Source: Flavobacteriaceae bacterium UBA3159
GTDB taxonomy: Bacteria; Bacteroidota; Bacteroidia; Flavobacteriales; Flavobacteriaceae
DNA length: 64,000 nucleotides
Reading direction: 5' to 3'
Assembly (NCBI GenBank): GCA_002364535.1
Contig: DEYL01000051.1
Span: 1-64,000 of the forward strand
Position 1 is the stretch's first letter; every line of letters starts with the position of its first letter. A model generated the notes under the pieces. That model saw only the letters and a program-made list of their open reading frames with translations, ran no database searches and had not been told where the DNA came from. This document shows, piece after piece, positions 9,200 through 18,528 of this stretch. The translations under genes were made by a program, and so were the position numbers.

Positions 9200-9874
9200 A
9201 TGAAAACCCTTCTTGTAACAGGTGCCAGTAGGGGAGTGGGCTTTGAAATCTGCAAACAAGCTGCGGTGGAAGGTCATAAGGTCATAACACTTTCCAGAAA
9301 CATAACGCCCTTAAAGGGGATGCAGAATATTCATCCCTTTGCAGTGGACTTGTCCATAGAGTCAGCGTTGGTGGATTTTGTAGAAGAAATAAAGACTTCC
9401 TTTAGAAGTATTGATGTTTTAATCAATAATGCGGGAAGTTTGATAAATAAACCTTTTTTGGAAATTTCTTCCAGTGAATTTGAAGAGGTTTATAAGGTCA
9501 ATGTTTTTGCTGTTGCAACCCTCACCCGTTTGCTGCTGCCCATGATCAATACAGATGGACACGTCCTCAATATCACTAGTATTGGAGGTGTTCAGGGAAG
9601 TGCCAAGTTCCCAGGTCTATCAGCCTACAGTAGTAGCAAGGGAGCCCTGATCATTCTTACAGAGCTTTTGGCAGAGGAGTTTAAAGAAAGCGGCCCTTCC
9701 TTTAATGCACTGGCCTTGGGCGCTGTCCAAACAGAAATGTTGGAGGAAGCTTTCCCGGGTTATCAAGCCCCCCATAGTGCGGCTCAGATGGCCGATTATA
9801 TCATTGATTTTGCTCTTAAGGGACATCAGTTTTACAATGGAAAGATTTTGCCAATTTCCTCTTCAACTCCATAA
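9200..9874 (+). CDS. Short-chain dehydrogenase/reductase (SDR) family oxidoreductase
   Basis: A classical SDR of 224 residues, somewhat short for the roughly 250-residue family. It has the NAD(P)-binding TGASRGVGFEI at residues 7-17, LINNAG near 75-80, the catalytic serine in NITSIGG, and YSSSKGALI (YxxxK). The substrate cannot be told from sequence. It lies 38 bases after pdhC and six bases before the SprT-like gene, so it probably belongs to a transcript running on to manC. Confidence 0.88.
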   Translation: MKTLLVTGASRGVGFEICKQAAVEGHKVITLSRNITPLKGMQNIHPFAVDLSIESALVDFVEEIKTSFRSIDVLINNAGSLINKPFLEISSSEFEEVYKVNVFAVATLTRLLLPMINTDGHVLNITSIGGVQGSAKFPGLSAYSSSKGALIILTELLAEEFKESGPSFNALALGAVQTEMLEEAFPGYQAPHSAAQMADYIIDFALKGHQFYNGKILPISSSTP

Positions 9875-9879
9875 ACAAG

Positions 9880-10485
9880 ATGAGGGATTCGATGAGTGCT
9901 GTTGATAATTTTGTGCCCACTGCCTCTCTTCCTCTACTTTCAAAGTACCTCACGGATTGGGAGGTAAACCTGGTCGTTACCCGAAAGCGAATTACCAAAC
10001 ACGGAGATTTCAGGGCCTTGCCCAAAGGAATGCATCAGATCACTGTCAATGAGATGGCGAATCCCTACCGATTTTTGATCACCACCGTTCATGAAATTGC
10101 TCACTTGGTGACTTATAAAGATTTTGGTCTGGGCCTCAAACCTCATGGAAAAGAATGGAAACACACCTACAGAAAAATCATGCTGCCTTTTCTCACAGCA
10201 GAAATTTTTCCTGAGGAGTTATTGAAAGTCTTACAACTGCATTTCAGAAATCCAAAGGCTTCCTCCGACACCGACTCTCAATTGGCCCTTGAACTCAATA
10301 AATTTGATCCCGAGAATCAAAAAAACTATATTTTTGAATTAGAAAAGGGTGCTGTTTTTGAAATCCACAATGGAAGAAGGTTCATAAGGGGAGAAAGACG
10401 AACCAAGCGTTACGAGTGTAAGGAATTGGATGGAAAGAGATTGTATCTTTTTAGCCCCCATGCACAGATAATCAAAATAGAATAA
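9880..10485 (+). CDS. SprT-like domain protein (putative zinc metalloprotease)
   Basis: The protein has 201 residues with HEIAH at residues 71-75 and a further histidine about 16 residues on (KPHGKEWK), the SprT/Spartan metal-site pattern. The C-terminal half has RGERRTKRYECKELDGKRLY, a short beta-rich segment with only one cysteine, so the four-cysteine zinc ribbon seen in some SprT proteins is absent. The role of bacterial SprT-like proteins is poorly known. It lies between the SDR gene and manC with gaps of a few bases. Confidence 0.8.
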   Translation: MRDSMSAVDNFVPTASLPLLSKYLTDWEVNLVVTRKRITKHGDFRALPKGMHQITVNEMANPYRFLITTVHEIAHLVTYKDFGLGLKPHGKEWKHTYRKIMLPFLTAEIFPEELLKVLQLHFRNPKASSDTDSQLALELNKFDPENQKNYIFELEKGAVFEIHNGRRFIRGERRTKRYECKELDGKRLYLFSPHAQIIKIE

Positions 10486-10487
10486 AA

Positions 10488-11570
10488 ATGGCTAAAAATC
10501 ACTTTGCAATCATTATGGCTGGCGGAATCGGTTCTCGATTTTGGCCTTCCAGCACTCCGGATTTTCCCAAGCAATTCCAAGACATGACCGGAGCAGGGGT
10601 TTCACTCTTGCAAAGCACTTGTGGACGTTTGGAAAAGTTTATTCCTTCTTCCAATATATTTATTGTAACCCAAGGCCGTTATCAAAAAATCATTCGGGAT
10701 CAATTAAGAGACCGAATCTCGCACGATCAAGTGATCTGTGAACCCGATCGACGCAACACGGCCCCTTGTATACTGATGGCGAGTTTGAAAATTAAAAAAA
10801 TCAATCCCAATGCCAAAATTGTGATCTGTCCGAGTGATCATATTATTGTTAATGAAAAGCTCTTTGTGGAGGACATGAAACTGGCTCTGGATAATGCCGA
10901 TGAAAAAAACTTGATCACCTTTGGCATACGTCCAGATTTTCCAGCGACAGGTTTTGGTTATGTGGCGGTTGAAAAAGATCAAGAAGAATTGAGCCTAAAA
11001 AAGGTGACTGCTTTTACTGAAAAACCCGACAAAGCTACTGCGCAAACTTTTATCGACGCTAAAAATTACTTTTGGAATTCGGGAATATTTGCCTGGTCTG
11101 CAAATGCCGTTTTGGAGGGTTTTAAGACGCATGCCTCAGTGCTTTACGATTTGTTTTACAAAGGTTTTGATCATTTGAATACTGCTTCTGAGGAAGCTTT
11201 TATTGCACAAAATTATCCCCTGGCTGAAAATATCTCGGTGGATTATGCTTTGATGGAAAAGTCTGACTATATCTTCTTGATTCCTGCCCGTTTTGATTGG
11301 GATGATTTGGGCAGTTGGAGATCAATTTACGATCGCCAACCCAAGGATCCTATGAAAAATGCTGTGGTCAATGCTGATTTGTATGCCGATGACTCGGCTC
11401 GCAACCTAATCAAAACCCATCCCCATAAAAAAGTGGTTATTTCGGGTCTTGAAGATTTTATCATCGTAGATACCGAGGATGTATTGATGATATGCCCAAT
11501 GGATAAAAATCAAGAGGTAAAGGAAATCGCTGTCAATGCCATAAAAAAATTCGATCAAAAGGAAGATTAA
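10488..11570 (+). CDS. manC: Mannose-1-phosphate guanylyltransferase
   Basis: Makes GDP-mannose from mannose 1-phosphate and GTP, feeding surface-polysaccharide and GDP-fucose pathways. The nucleotide-binding signature GGIGSRFWPSSTPDFPKQF begins near residue 12, CPSDH near residue 109 is the metal-binding aspartate region, and FTEKPD lies near residue 180. The 360 residues hold only the nucleotidyltransferase domain plus a short left-handed beta segment. The phosphomannose-isomerase cupin of bifunctional ManC-type enzymes is missing, as is usual in this phylum. Its stop codon overlaps that of the convergent mlaF gene. Confidence 0.93.
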   Translation: MAKNHFAIIMAGGIGSRFWPSSTPDFPKQFQDMTGAGVSLLQSTCGRLEKFIPSSNIFIVTQGRYQKIIRDQLRDRISHDQVICEPDRRNTAPCILMASLKIKKINPNAKIVICPSDHIIVNEKLFVEDMKLALDNADEKNLITFGIRPDFPATGFGYVAVEKDQEELSLKKVTAFTEKPDKATAQTFIDAKNYFWNSGIFAWSANAVLEGFKTHASVLYDLFYKGFDHLNTASEEAFIAQNYPLAENISVDYALMEKSDYIFLIPARFDWDDLGSWRSIYDRQPKDPMKNAVVNADLYADDSARNLIKTHPHKKVVISGLEDFIIVDTEDVLMICPMDKNQEVKEIAVNAIKKFDQKED

Positions 11571-12331
11571 TTTTCCTGCTGATACACTTTTCTCACTTTT
11601 TTGAATAGGTTGGAGGAATAAATAAAATTGCCTACACTTTGGTTTTCTGTCTTAAAGACTTCTTGATTGGAGCCTTCCCAACTTTTTCGACCATTATCTA
11701 AAAATAATACTTTTTCACCAATTTCCATCACCGAATTCATGTCGTGTGTATTGATAACGGTGGTAATTTGATATTCTTTGGTGATTTCCTGTATTAAATT
11801 GTCAATCAAAGTAGAGGTTTTGGGATCGAGACCTGAATTGGGTTCGTCACAAAAGAGGTACTTGGGGTTCATCACAACTGCACGAGCAATTGCCACCCTT
11901 TTTTGCATACCCCCAGAAATCTCAGAGGGAAGTTTTTTATTGGCGTTGATCAAGTTCACACGATTGATGACTTCATTGGCACTGGAGAGCATTTCTTCTT
12001 GGCTTTTTTGGGTCAACATACGCATGGGAAACATGATGTTTTCCTCTACAGTCATGGAATCGAATAGGGCACTGCCCTGAAAAACCATACCCATTTCCTG
12101 TCTTAAAACACTTCTTTCCTTGGTGTCCATTTTTTGAAGAGAACGCTCCTCGAAATAAATATTTCCACTGTCGATGCCATATAATCCTAAGATGCATTTG
12201 AGTAAGACCGTCTTTCCCGATCCACTTTGACCAATGATCAGATTGGTTTTTCCTTTTTCGAATTGAGTAGATATGTCTGTTAAGACATTTGGGCCATTGA
12301 ATGATTTACAAAGTTTTTCTACAACGATCAT
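11567..12331 (-). CDS. mlaF: ABC transporter ATP-binding protein, MlaF-like
   Basis: ATPase of an Mla-type phospholipid-trafficking ABC system at the inner membrane. It has Walker A GQSGSGKT near residues 34-41, the signature SGGMQKR, Walker B YLFCDEP, and the NSGLDP that follows. The frame is open upstream to 12391, but the family starts at MIVVEKLCKSF. The ATG at 12331 overlaps the permease stop codon as TGATG, so this start is chosen and gives about 254 residues. The MCE-domain substrate-binding partner (MlaD) is not in the window. Confidence 0.9.
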   Translation of the reverse strand: MIVVEKLCKSFNGPNVLTDISTQFEKGKTNLIIGQSGSGKTVLLKCILGLYGIDSGNIYFEERSLQKMDTKERSVLRQEMGMVFQGSALFDSMTVEENIMFPMRMLTQKSQEEMLSSANEVINRVNLINANKKLPSEISGGMQKRVAIARAVVMNPKYLFCDEPNSGLDPKTSTLIDNLIQEITKEYQITTVINTHDMNSVMEIGEKVLFLDNGRKSWEGSNQEVFKTENQSVGNFIYSSNLFKKVRKVYQQEN

Positions 12332-13071
12332 CAGGTAAGCAGTAATTGGGTTATGATGTAATTGGTCACAATGATTAGTACACTTGTCCAAACAAAAGAG
12401 GTTGTACTGGCTTTACCAACTTCTAAGGCACCTCCTTTAAGAAAATAGCCATGAAAGGAGGGCACGGTAGCCAGAATGAAAGCAAAAAACCCGGTTTTGA
12501 CAAAAGCATATCTTACATGGTAGGAGATGAATTCCAATTGAATTCCCTCTATAAAGTCGGCACTAGAACAAAAACCACCGTAAATGGAGGCAATGTAGCC
12601 TCCGAAAATTCCTAAGAACATAGAAATGGTTATTACAAAGGGGTAAAACAGCATGGCCACGATTTTAGGGAAAATCAAATAATTGTAGGTGTTGATTCCC
12701 ATAACTTGTAGGGCATCGATCTGCTCTGTGACCCTCATGGTTCCTAAACTTGAGGTGATGAACGAACCTACTTTTCCCGCCATGATTACGGATATAAAAG
12801 TGGGGGCAAATTCCAATATTACCGATTGACGGGTTGCGAAACCAATCAAATTTTTCGGCAAAAGCGGATTGTTAAGGTTCAATGCTGTTTGAATAGCAAC
12901 CACCCCACCCACAAAAAATGAAATGAATGACACTATTCCAATCGATCCAACGATGAGTGAATCAATTTCTCTGATGATGAGTTCTTTCATGACACTCCAA
13001 CGGGTAAATCGTTTGAATACTTTGGAGAGCATGATAAAGTAGGCGCCGATATCTTGGAGTATAAGCATCAA
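12331..13071 (-). CDS. mlaE: ABC transporter permease, MlaE family
   Basis: A 246-residue integral membrane permease of the MlaE family, with about five or six hydrophobic segments and a family-like loop (RVTEQIDALQVMGINTYNYLIFPKI, read as two parts). It partners MlaF to move phospholipids between membranes. The two genes are translationally coupled, with stop and start overlapping. The upstream gap to the KAS III-like gene is 55 bases and shows no clear promoter, so all three may share a transcript. Confidence 0.9.
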   Translation of the reverse strand: MMLILQDIGAYFIMLSKVFKRFTRWSVMKELIIREIDSLIVGSIGIVSFISFFVGGVVAIQTALNLNNPLLPKNLIGFATRQSVILEFAPTFISVIMAGKVGSFITSSLGTMRVTEQIDALQVMGINTYNYLIFPKIVAMLFYPFVITISMFLGIFGGYIASIYGGFCSSADFIEGIQLEFISYHVRYAFVKTGFFAFILATVPSFHGYFLKGGALEVGKASTTSFVWTSVLIIVTNYIITQLLLT

Positions 13072-13126
13072 TACAAATTTACATAATTAACCCATAGCAA
13101 TCATGAGTATGGACTTCAACTGAGGG

Positions 13127-14188
13127 TTAAATTTGATAGGTAATGGCATTGATATTCATTCCTGCACCTACAGAGGCGAAGAGAATGATGTCTCCTTTTT
13201 TCAAAGAGTGGTCTTTGTATTTTTGTTTGAGTACCAAATTAAAAAGGGTAGGAACAGTAGCTACTGAGCTGTTTCCAAACTCTTCAATATTCATGGGGAG
13301 GATGTCCTCGCCCATGGGTTTTTTGTAGAGTCGGTAAAATCTTTTGACTATGGCTTCATCCATTTTTTTATTGGCTTGGTGGATGAATATTTTCTTTAGA
13401 TCATCAATATCAATATTAGCCTGGTCGAGACATTGTTTCATGGCTGCAGGAACGTGGTTGAGTGCAAACTCATAGACCTTTCTACCTTGCATTTTGATGA
13501 ATTTGTCACCGTTTAAATCTTCACTGTTGTAAGATTTACCATAAAAAATAAAGTCCGTTTCGTTTTCGGCAGTGTAGGTCAAGGTACTATGCGACAAAAT
13601 TCCACCTTCTTCTGCAGATTCCTCCAAGATCGTGGCTCCTGCTCCGTCGGCATAGATCATAGAGTCGCGGTCATAGATATCTACCACCCTAGAAAGTGCA
13701 TCGGCACCAATGACCAAACATTTTTTGGCCATTCTTGCCTTGATGAATGCATGGGCTTGGATCATGGCCTCAACCCATCCCGGACACCCAAACAAAATGT
13801 CATAAGCGACACATTTTGGGTTGCGGATTTTTAGTTTGGACTTTACTCTCGATGCCAAACTGGGAAGGGTGTCGATTTGTTTGCTATCGCCGGTGATGTC
13901 CCCAAAATTATGCGCAACAATAATATAGTCAAGGGTTTCAGGATCAACATTGGCATCTTCAATGGCTTTTTGGGCTGCAAGATGGGCAATGTCCGAAGTT
14001 TTTAATTCTGATGATATGTATTTTCGCTCTTCAATTCCCGTAATAGAGTTGAATTTGTCGATGATGGTTTGGTTGTCCACATCGAATTCTGTTCCCTGAT
14101 TGTCCAAAAAAGAATGGGCTAGAAAAGCTTTGTTTTTTTTAACAACGTTGGGAATACAACAGCCGCTACCGGTAATTCTGTGACTCAT
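13127..14188 (-). CDS. 3-oxoacyl-ACP synthase III-like protein
   Basis: A 353-residue thiolase-fold condensing enzyme. The catalytic Cys135 is in FGCPGW, the active-site histidine in IHQANKKMDE and the asparagine in EFGNSSVATV, so the KAS III Cys-His-Asn triad is complete. The nucleophile context GCPGW differs from the ACSGF-type context of housekeeping FabH. The first 60 residues (long insertion after CCIPNVV) are also unlike FabH. It may be a second, specialised KAS III acting on an unusual acyl starter. The mlaE-mlaF genes downstream hint at a lipid-related role, but that is inference. Confidence 0.85.
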   Translation of the reverse strand: MSHRITGSGCCIPNVVKKNKAFLAHSFLDNQGTEFDVDNQTIIDKFNSITGIEERKYISSELKTSDIAHLAAQKAIEDANVDPETLDYIIVAHNFGDITGDSKQIDTLPSLASRVKSKLKIRNPKCVAYDILFGCPGWVEAMIQAHAFIKARMAKKCLVIGADALSRVVDIYDRDSMIYADGAGATILEESAEEGGILSHSTLTYTAENETDFIFYGKSYNSEDLNGDKFIKMQGRKVYEFALNHVPAAMKQCLDQANIDIDDLKKIFIHQANKKMDEAIVKRFYRLYKKPMGEDILPMNIEEFGNSSVATVPTLFNLVLKQKYKDHSLKKGDIILFASVGAGMNINAITYQI

Positions 14189-14311
14189 AACAATATTACA
14201 ATAGTACTTTTTTATTGAGGATAATCGGTAAATCTTGTAAAAAGTGTATGATGCCCAAATGCTTTTGTAAGCAATGAGATTAAATAAAAAAACAGAAAGA
14301 ACCCTTAATAA

Positions 14312-17158
14312 TTAGGCTTTTGCATAATCTTTTATGGAAGTACAGCTGCAGATTAAATTACGATCTCCAAAGGCTTCGTCCAGCCTTCTTACTGAGGGCC
14401 AAAATTTGTTGTCCATGACAAAAGCCAAGGGATAAGCCGCTCTTTGTCTGGAATAAGGGAGGTTCCAATCATCCGCAGTGAGCATGCCCAAAGTGTGGGG
14501 TGCATTTTTTAGCAGCGCGATACTGGCTTCATCCCCAGAATCAATCTCCATCCTGATGGAGATCATCGCATCACAGAATCGATCAATTTCCTCCAAGTTT
14601 TCACTTTCTGTGGGTTCGATCATCATGGTTCCGGCCACGGGAAAAGACACTGTAGGCGCGTGAAACCCGTAATCCATTAGTCTTTTGGCAATGTCTACTA
14701 CTTCTATGTCATACTTTTTAAAGGGTCGGCAGTCGATGATCAATTCATGGGCTGTTCTTCCCTGTTCACCGCTATACAAAATATTATAGGCTCCTTCAAG
14801 TCTTTTGCTGATGTAGTTGGCATTGAGAATGGCCATTTCGGTGGCTTTTTTCAGCCCACTTCCCCCCAGCATTTCGATGTATCCATAGGAGATCAAACAG
14901 GCCAGTGCCGACCCCCATGGAGCGGCAGATATGGTATCTTTAGATGCGCTTCCTCCGGTTTGAACCACAGGGTGTTGTGGCAGGAAATCCGCAAGCTGGG
15001 CTGCCACACAAATGGGCCCAACGCCCGGGCCTCCCCCTCCGTGAGGAATGGCAAAGGTCTTGTGTAAATTCAAGTGACAAACATCCGCGCCAATTTCAGC
15101 GGGGCTGGTCAGTCCCACCTGTGCGTTCATGTTGGCTCCATCCATATATACCTGTCCACCACATTCGTGAATTTTTCCGGTAATGTCTTTTATGTTGGCC
15201 TCGAATACCCCGTGTGTGGAAGGATAGGTGATCATCAGCGCTGCGAGTTGATCGCGATACTCGTCTGTTTTTTCTGAAAAATCTTTCCAATCGATATTTC
15301 CCAATTCATCGGTTTCAACGACCACTACTTTCATTCCTGCCATTACGGCCGAGGCGGGGTTGGTTCCGTGGGCAGATGATGGAATCAGGCAGATATTCCG
15401 ATGGGCCTCATTTCTGGACTCGTGATAGGCCCGTATGACCATCAGACCAGAGTATTCTCCTTGGGCTCCGGAGTTGGGCTGTAAAGAGGTGGCATGGAAG
15501 CCTGTAATTACACTGAGTTGATTTTCCAAACGATGAAGCATTTTGTGATAACCTTGGGCCTGTTCTTTCGGAACAAAAGGGTGAATATTCGACCATCTGG
15601 GCCAACTCAATGGCAACATTTCAGCGGCAGCATTGAGTTTCATCGTACACGAACCCAGCGAAATCATGGAGTGGTTTAAGGACAGATCTTTACGCTCCAG
15701 ACTTTTGATGTAGCGCATCATTGCTGTTTCGGAATGGAAAGAATTAAAAACCTTATGGGTAAGATAAGGGCTTCTTCTTTTCTGATCAATGGGGTAGCGG
15801 TGATTTTCGATTTTCACTTTTCCATTGATGTTTTTTTGATGTACTACGGTTTCCAATACATTCAATATTTTTAAAAGGGCGACTTCGTCTGTGGTTTCAT
15901 TGATGGCAATGCCCACAGTCTCCTGATCTATATAGTGAAAATTGATTTCATGTTTTTCTGCCTCAGTCCTTACTGCCACAGCATTGATTTTGATTTTTAG
16001 GGTGTCGAAATAATAGTCGTTGAGTTGGTTCAACCCCAAGTCGACCACTTTTTTTTCGAGTTTGGCGGCATTTAAATGTATCCTTTTGGCAATTTTTTTA
16101 AGGCCTTTGGGCCCGTGATAGACGGCATACATTCCCGCCATTATTGCCAGTAAGACCTGTGCGGTACAGATGTTAGAAGTGGCCCGATCTCTTTTGATGT
16201 GTTGTTCTCGGGTTTGAAGGGCCATCCTCAGGGCTGGGGTATCGTCCAGATCTTTACTTTGTCCGATGATGCGTCCCGGAATGTTTCTTTTATAGTCTGT
16301 TTTGCTGGCAAAATAGGCCGCATGAGGGCCTCCATACCCCAAAGGGATACCAAAACGCTGGGTGGTGCCTACCATTAAATCTACGCCATAGGTTCCCGGG
16401 GCTTCCAGCAAGGTCAAACTCAGTAAATCCGCAGCGACGATGGTTTTAAGACTAAAAGTTTTTGCCTTGCTAACCATGGCAGGCAAATCAATGATGTTGC
16501 CGTCTTTACCGGGATATTGAAAAAAGGCTGCAAAAAAGGAGGGGTCAAAATCTGTATTTTCGGCTTTGCCTACCACTAACTCAATCCCCAAGGGAAGGGC
16601 TCTGGTTTTCAATACTGCCAGGGTTTGTGGAAGGATATCTTGTGATACAAAAAGTTTATGAGCCTCTGATTTTTTTTGCTCCCGCGATCTTACCGAATAG
16701 GCCAAGGTCATTGCTTCTGCTACAGCTGTTGCTTCGTCCAAAAGGGAGGCGTTGGCCAACTCCATGCCCGTGAGGTCGCATACCATGCTTTGAAAATTAA
16801 AAAGGGCTTCCAATCTTCCTTGGGCAATTTCCGCCTGATAGGGGGTGTAGGCAGTATACCAACCTGGATTTTCCAATACATTGCGCTGAATGACCGCCGG
16901 GGTGATGGTGGGGTGGTAACCCATACCGATATAGGTTTCAAACAGTTGGTTTTCGTCAGAAAGTGTTCTTAACTCATTTAAAAAACGAAACTCACTAATT
17001 CCCTCGCGCAAGGCCATGGGTTGCTTTAATCTGATTTCTTCAGGGATGGTTTGCGATAGTAATTCCTCTATCGAATCGACTTCCAAAGCCGTTAACATTT
17101 TTGAAATCTCCTCTTCTTTTGGGCCTATATGGCGTAAAACAAATTTGTCTGGCTGCAT
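14312..17158 (-). CDS. gcvP: Glycine dehydrogenase (decarboxylating), P-protein
   Basis: The PLP enzyme of the glycine cleavage system. It decarboxylates glycine and loads the aminomethyl group onto H-protein lipoate. The 948 residues correspond to the single-chain form, with an N-terminal half (RHIGPKEEEI, GYHPTITPAVIQRN) and a C-terminal catalytic half. The PLP lysine is Lys700 in NLHKTFAIPHGGGGPG. No gcvT or gcvH is adjacent. A -7 element lies 17-24 bases upstream of the ATG. No glycine riboswitch is visible in the 120-base upstream gap. Confidence 0.97.
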   Translation of the reverse strand: MQPDKFVLRHIGPKEEEISKMLTALEVDSIEELLSQTIPEEIRLKQPMALREGISEFRFLNELRTLSDENQLFETYIGMGYHPTITPAVIQRNVLENPGWYTAYTPYQAEIAQGRLEALFNFQSMVCDLTGMELANASLLDEATAVAEAMTLAYSVRSREQKKSEAHKLFVSQDILPQTLAVLKTRALPLGIELVVGKAENTDFDPSFFAAFFQYPGKDGNIIDLPAMVSKAKTFSLKTIVAADLLSLTLLEAPGTYGVDLMVGTTQRFGIPLGYGGPHAAYFASKTDYKRNIPGRIIGQSKDLDDTPALRMALQTREQHIKRDRATSNICTAQVLLAIMAGMYAVYHGPKGLKKIAKRIHLNAAKLEKKVVDLGLNQLNDYYFDTLKIKINAVAVRTEAEKHEINFHYIDQETVGIAINETTDEVALLKILNVLETVVHQKNINGKVKIENHRYPIDQKRRSPYLTHKVFNSFHSETAMMRYIKSLERKDLSLNHSMISLGSCTMKLNAAAEMLPLSWPRWSNIHPFVPKEQAQGYHKMLHRLENQLSVITGFHATSLQPNSGAQGEYSGLMVIRAYHESRNEAHRNICLIPSSAHGTNPASAVMAGMKVVVVETDELGNIDWKDFSEKTDEYRDQLAALMITYPSTHGVFEANIKDITGKIHECGGQVYMDGANMNAQVGLTSPAEIGADVCHLNLHKTFAIPHGGGGPGVGPICVAAQLADFLPQHPVVQTGGSASKDTISAAPWGSALACLISYGYIEMLGGSGLKKATEMAILNANYISKRLEGAYNILYSGEQGRTAHELIIDCRPFKKYDIEVVDIAKRLMDYGFHAPTVSFPVAGTMMIEPTESENLEEIDRFCDAMISIRMEIDSGDEASIALLKNAPHTLGMLTADDWNLPYSRQRAAYPLAFVMDNKFWPSVRRLDEAFGDRNLICSCTSIKDYAKA

Positions 17159-17174
17159 ATATTAAAGGTTTAAA

Positions 17175-17182
17175 CAAAATTA
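17175..17182 (-). promoter_or_regulatory. -7 element, probable gcvP promoter
   Basis: On the minus strand this reads TAATTTTG, an exact TAnnTTTG match, starting 24 bases upstream of the gcvP ATG. A TTG -33 element is not evident at the usual spacing. Confidence 0.4.
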
Positions 17183-17281
17183 GCCTTTAGATGTTCATCT
17201 TTTTCACCCCCTGCTGTCCATTTCTCCATTTTTTTTGAACAAAAATTCCACTTATTAACAGTTTACAGATACTTTTGTCCT

Positions 17282-18091
17282 GTGGTATGGATCAGCAAGC
17301 TTTTTGATATCTACGTTAGATACAACATTCATGTGGGCTTGGCAGTTTTTGCCCTCGCCCAGATCACCGCTTTGGATTTTGATCTTTCTTTGCGTTTCTC
17401 CCATCAATTGATTTTGTTTATTACTCCTTTTTTGGCTTATAACTTTATCAAGTTTCACCGATTTTTATGGGAGCGCATTGGCCGTAAAATCAAGGGACTT
17501 TTGTTTTTAATGGGATTTACTACATTTAGTCTTTTTCTCATTAAAGGAATAGGATTACAATTGCCCGTTTCTTCCCGGATCATTCTTTTTTTAACCCTTT
17601 TGTTGGTATTGCTCTACTGTTTGCCCTTACCGGGATTTACACTCAATTTTAGAGGGTTTAAGGGCTTAAAAATTCATTTGGTAACACTCAGTTGGGTAAT
17701 GATCACCGTTTTTTTATCGCTTTCCATGGGCGGCCAGAACACAAGCGAATTTTCTCTGGTGTACGCTTTCCAACGCTATCTTTTTGTATTGGTGGCCACC
17801 CTTCCTTTTGAAATCCGAGATTTAAAATCAGACGATCCCCATCTGTCTACCTGGCCTCAAAAATTGGGGGTTTCAAATACCCAATGGTTGGGGGGACTTT
17901 TGTTGTTGCTTTTTGTTTTTTTGGAAATATACTATGCTGTCTCTTCAAATATTTTTTTGGTTTTGGGCATCGCGACCTTATTGATGGGATTTGTTTTAAA
18001 ATCTAAAGCGGAACAATCCAAATATTTTTGCAGCTTTTGGGTGGAGGGAATTCCAATTTTATGGCTAATTTTAAAATACATAACTATTTAA
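17282..18091 (+). CDS. Conserved polytopic membrane protein, function unknown
   Basis: A 269-residue, very hydrophobic protein with about seven or eight predicted membrane segments and short loops. A weak resemblance to UbiA-type prenyltransferases (YNFIKFHRF near residue 55, a hydrophobic bundle) is possible, but the aspartate-rich NDxxD motif of true UbiA enzymes is not clear, so I make no functional claim. No in-frame ATG exists near the start; GTG at 17282 is the best start. A TACTTTTG at 17270-17277 could be a promoter, but it would put transcription almost on the start codon. The rhodanese gene follows after one base, so the two are co-transcribed. Confidence 0.65.
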   Translation: MVWISKLFDIYVRYNIHVGLAVFALAQITALDFDLSLRFSHQLILFITPFLAYNFIKFHRFLWERIGRKIKGLLFLMGFTTFSLFLIKGIGLQLPVSSRIILFLTLLLVLLYCLPLPGFTLNFRGFKGLKIHLVTLSWVMITVFLSLSMGGQNTSEFSLVYAFQRYLFVLVATLPFEIRDLKSDDPHLSTWPQKLGVSNTQWLGGLLLLLFVFLEIYYAVSSNIFLVLGIATLLMGFVLKSKAEQSKYFCSFWVEGIPILWLILKYITI

Positions 18092-18092
18092 T

Positions 18093-18434
18093 ATGCGGGT
18101 AATTTTATTAGTTCTTTTATGGCTCGTCCAGCCTCCCAAAGTAGAGGTGTTAGAAAAACCACAATATCAAGCTTTGGTTGAAAAAGGATATACGATTATT
18201 GATGTCAGAACACCTAAGGAATATGCGGAAGGTCATATCCAAGGGGCACTAAACATCAATGTCAAATCTGAGGCTTTTGTTACCGAAATCGAAAACCTTT
18301 CAAAATCAGATACGCTATTGGTCTACTGCCGCTCTGGAAGGAGAAGTCTTTATGCCGCACAAGTTATGGTTTCCTTTGGTTTCCAAAAAATTTATGACCT
18401 TGAAGGCGGTTTTTTAAATTGGGAATCGGAGTAG
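18093..18434 (+). CDS. Rhodanese-like domain protein, exported
   Basis: A 113-residue single rhodanese domain. The active-site loop is VYCRSGRRS, whose cysteine carries the persulfide in this family. The usual lead-in YTIIDVRTPKEYAEGHIQGALNINV is present. The first 15-20 residues (MRVILLVLLWLVQPP) are hydrophobic and probably a signal peptide or anchor, placing the domain in the periplasm. The physiological sulfur acceptor is unknown. It is tightly linked to the upstream membrane-protein gene and followed by two hairpins. Confidence 0.88.
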   Translation: MRVILLVLLWLVQPPKVEVLEKPQYQALVEKGYTIIDVRTPKEYAEGHIQGALNINVKSEAFVTEIENLSKSDTLLVYCRSGRRSLYAAQVMVSFGFQKIYDLEGGFLNWESE

Positions 18435-18446
18435 GTCAGATCAGCA

Positions 18447-18511
18447 GGCGTTATAAACGCCCAACTTTGACCCATACTTTTTGGGTTTTTTATCATTGAG
18501 TCAAAAAACCC
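18447..18511. terminator. Two hairpins between convergent genes
   Basis: GGCGTT-ATA-AACGCC (18447-18461) is a 6-bp stem. GGGTTTTTT (18483-18491) and AAAAAACCC (18503-18511) form a second 9-bp stem around an 11-base loop. They sit between the ends of the rhodanese and GH2 genes, so the second could end transcription from both sides. It lacks a long T tail after the stem, so its strength is uncertain. Confidence 0.5.
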
Positions 18512-18528
18512 CAGTATCAATCTATAAT

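Noticed and set aside
11567..11570. Overlapping stop codons of manC and mlaF (also gldC/yihA at 41016-41019) as a regulatory device
   Set aside because: Short convergent overlaps are common in compact genomes and nothing else suggests control.
17159..17281. Glycine riboswitch upstream of gcvP
   Set aside because: The gap is only about 120 bases and no paired aptamer-like structure or conserved motif was seen.
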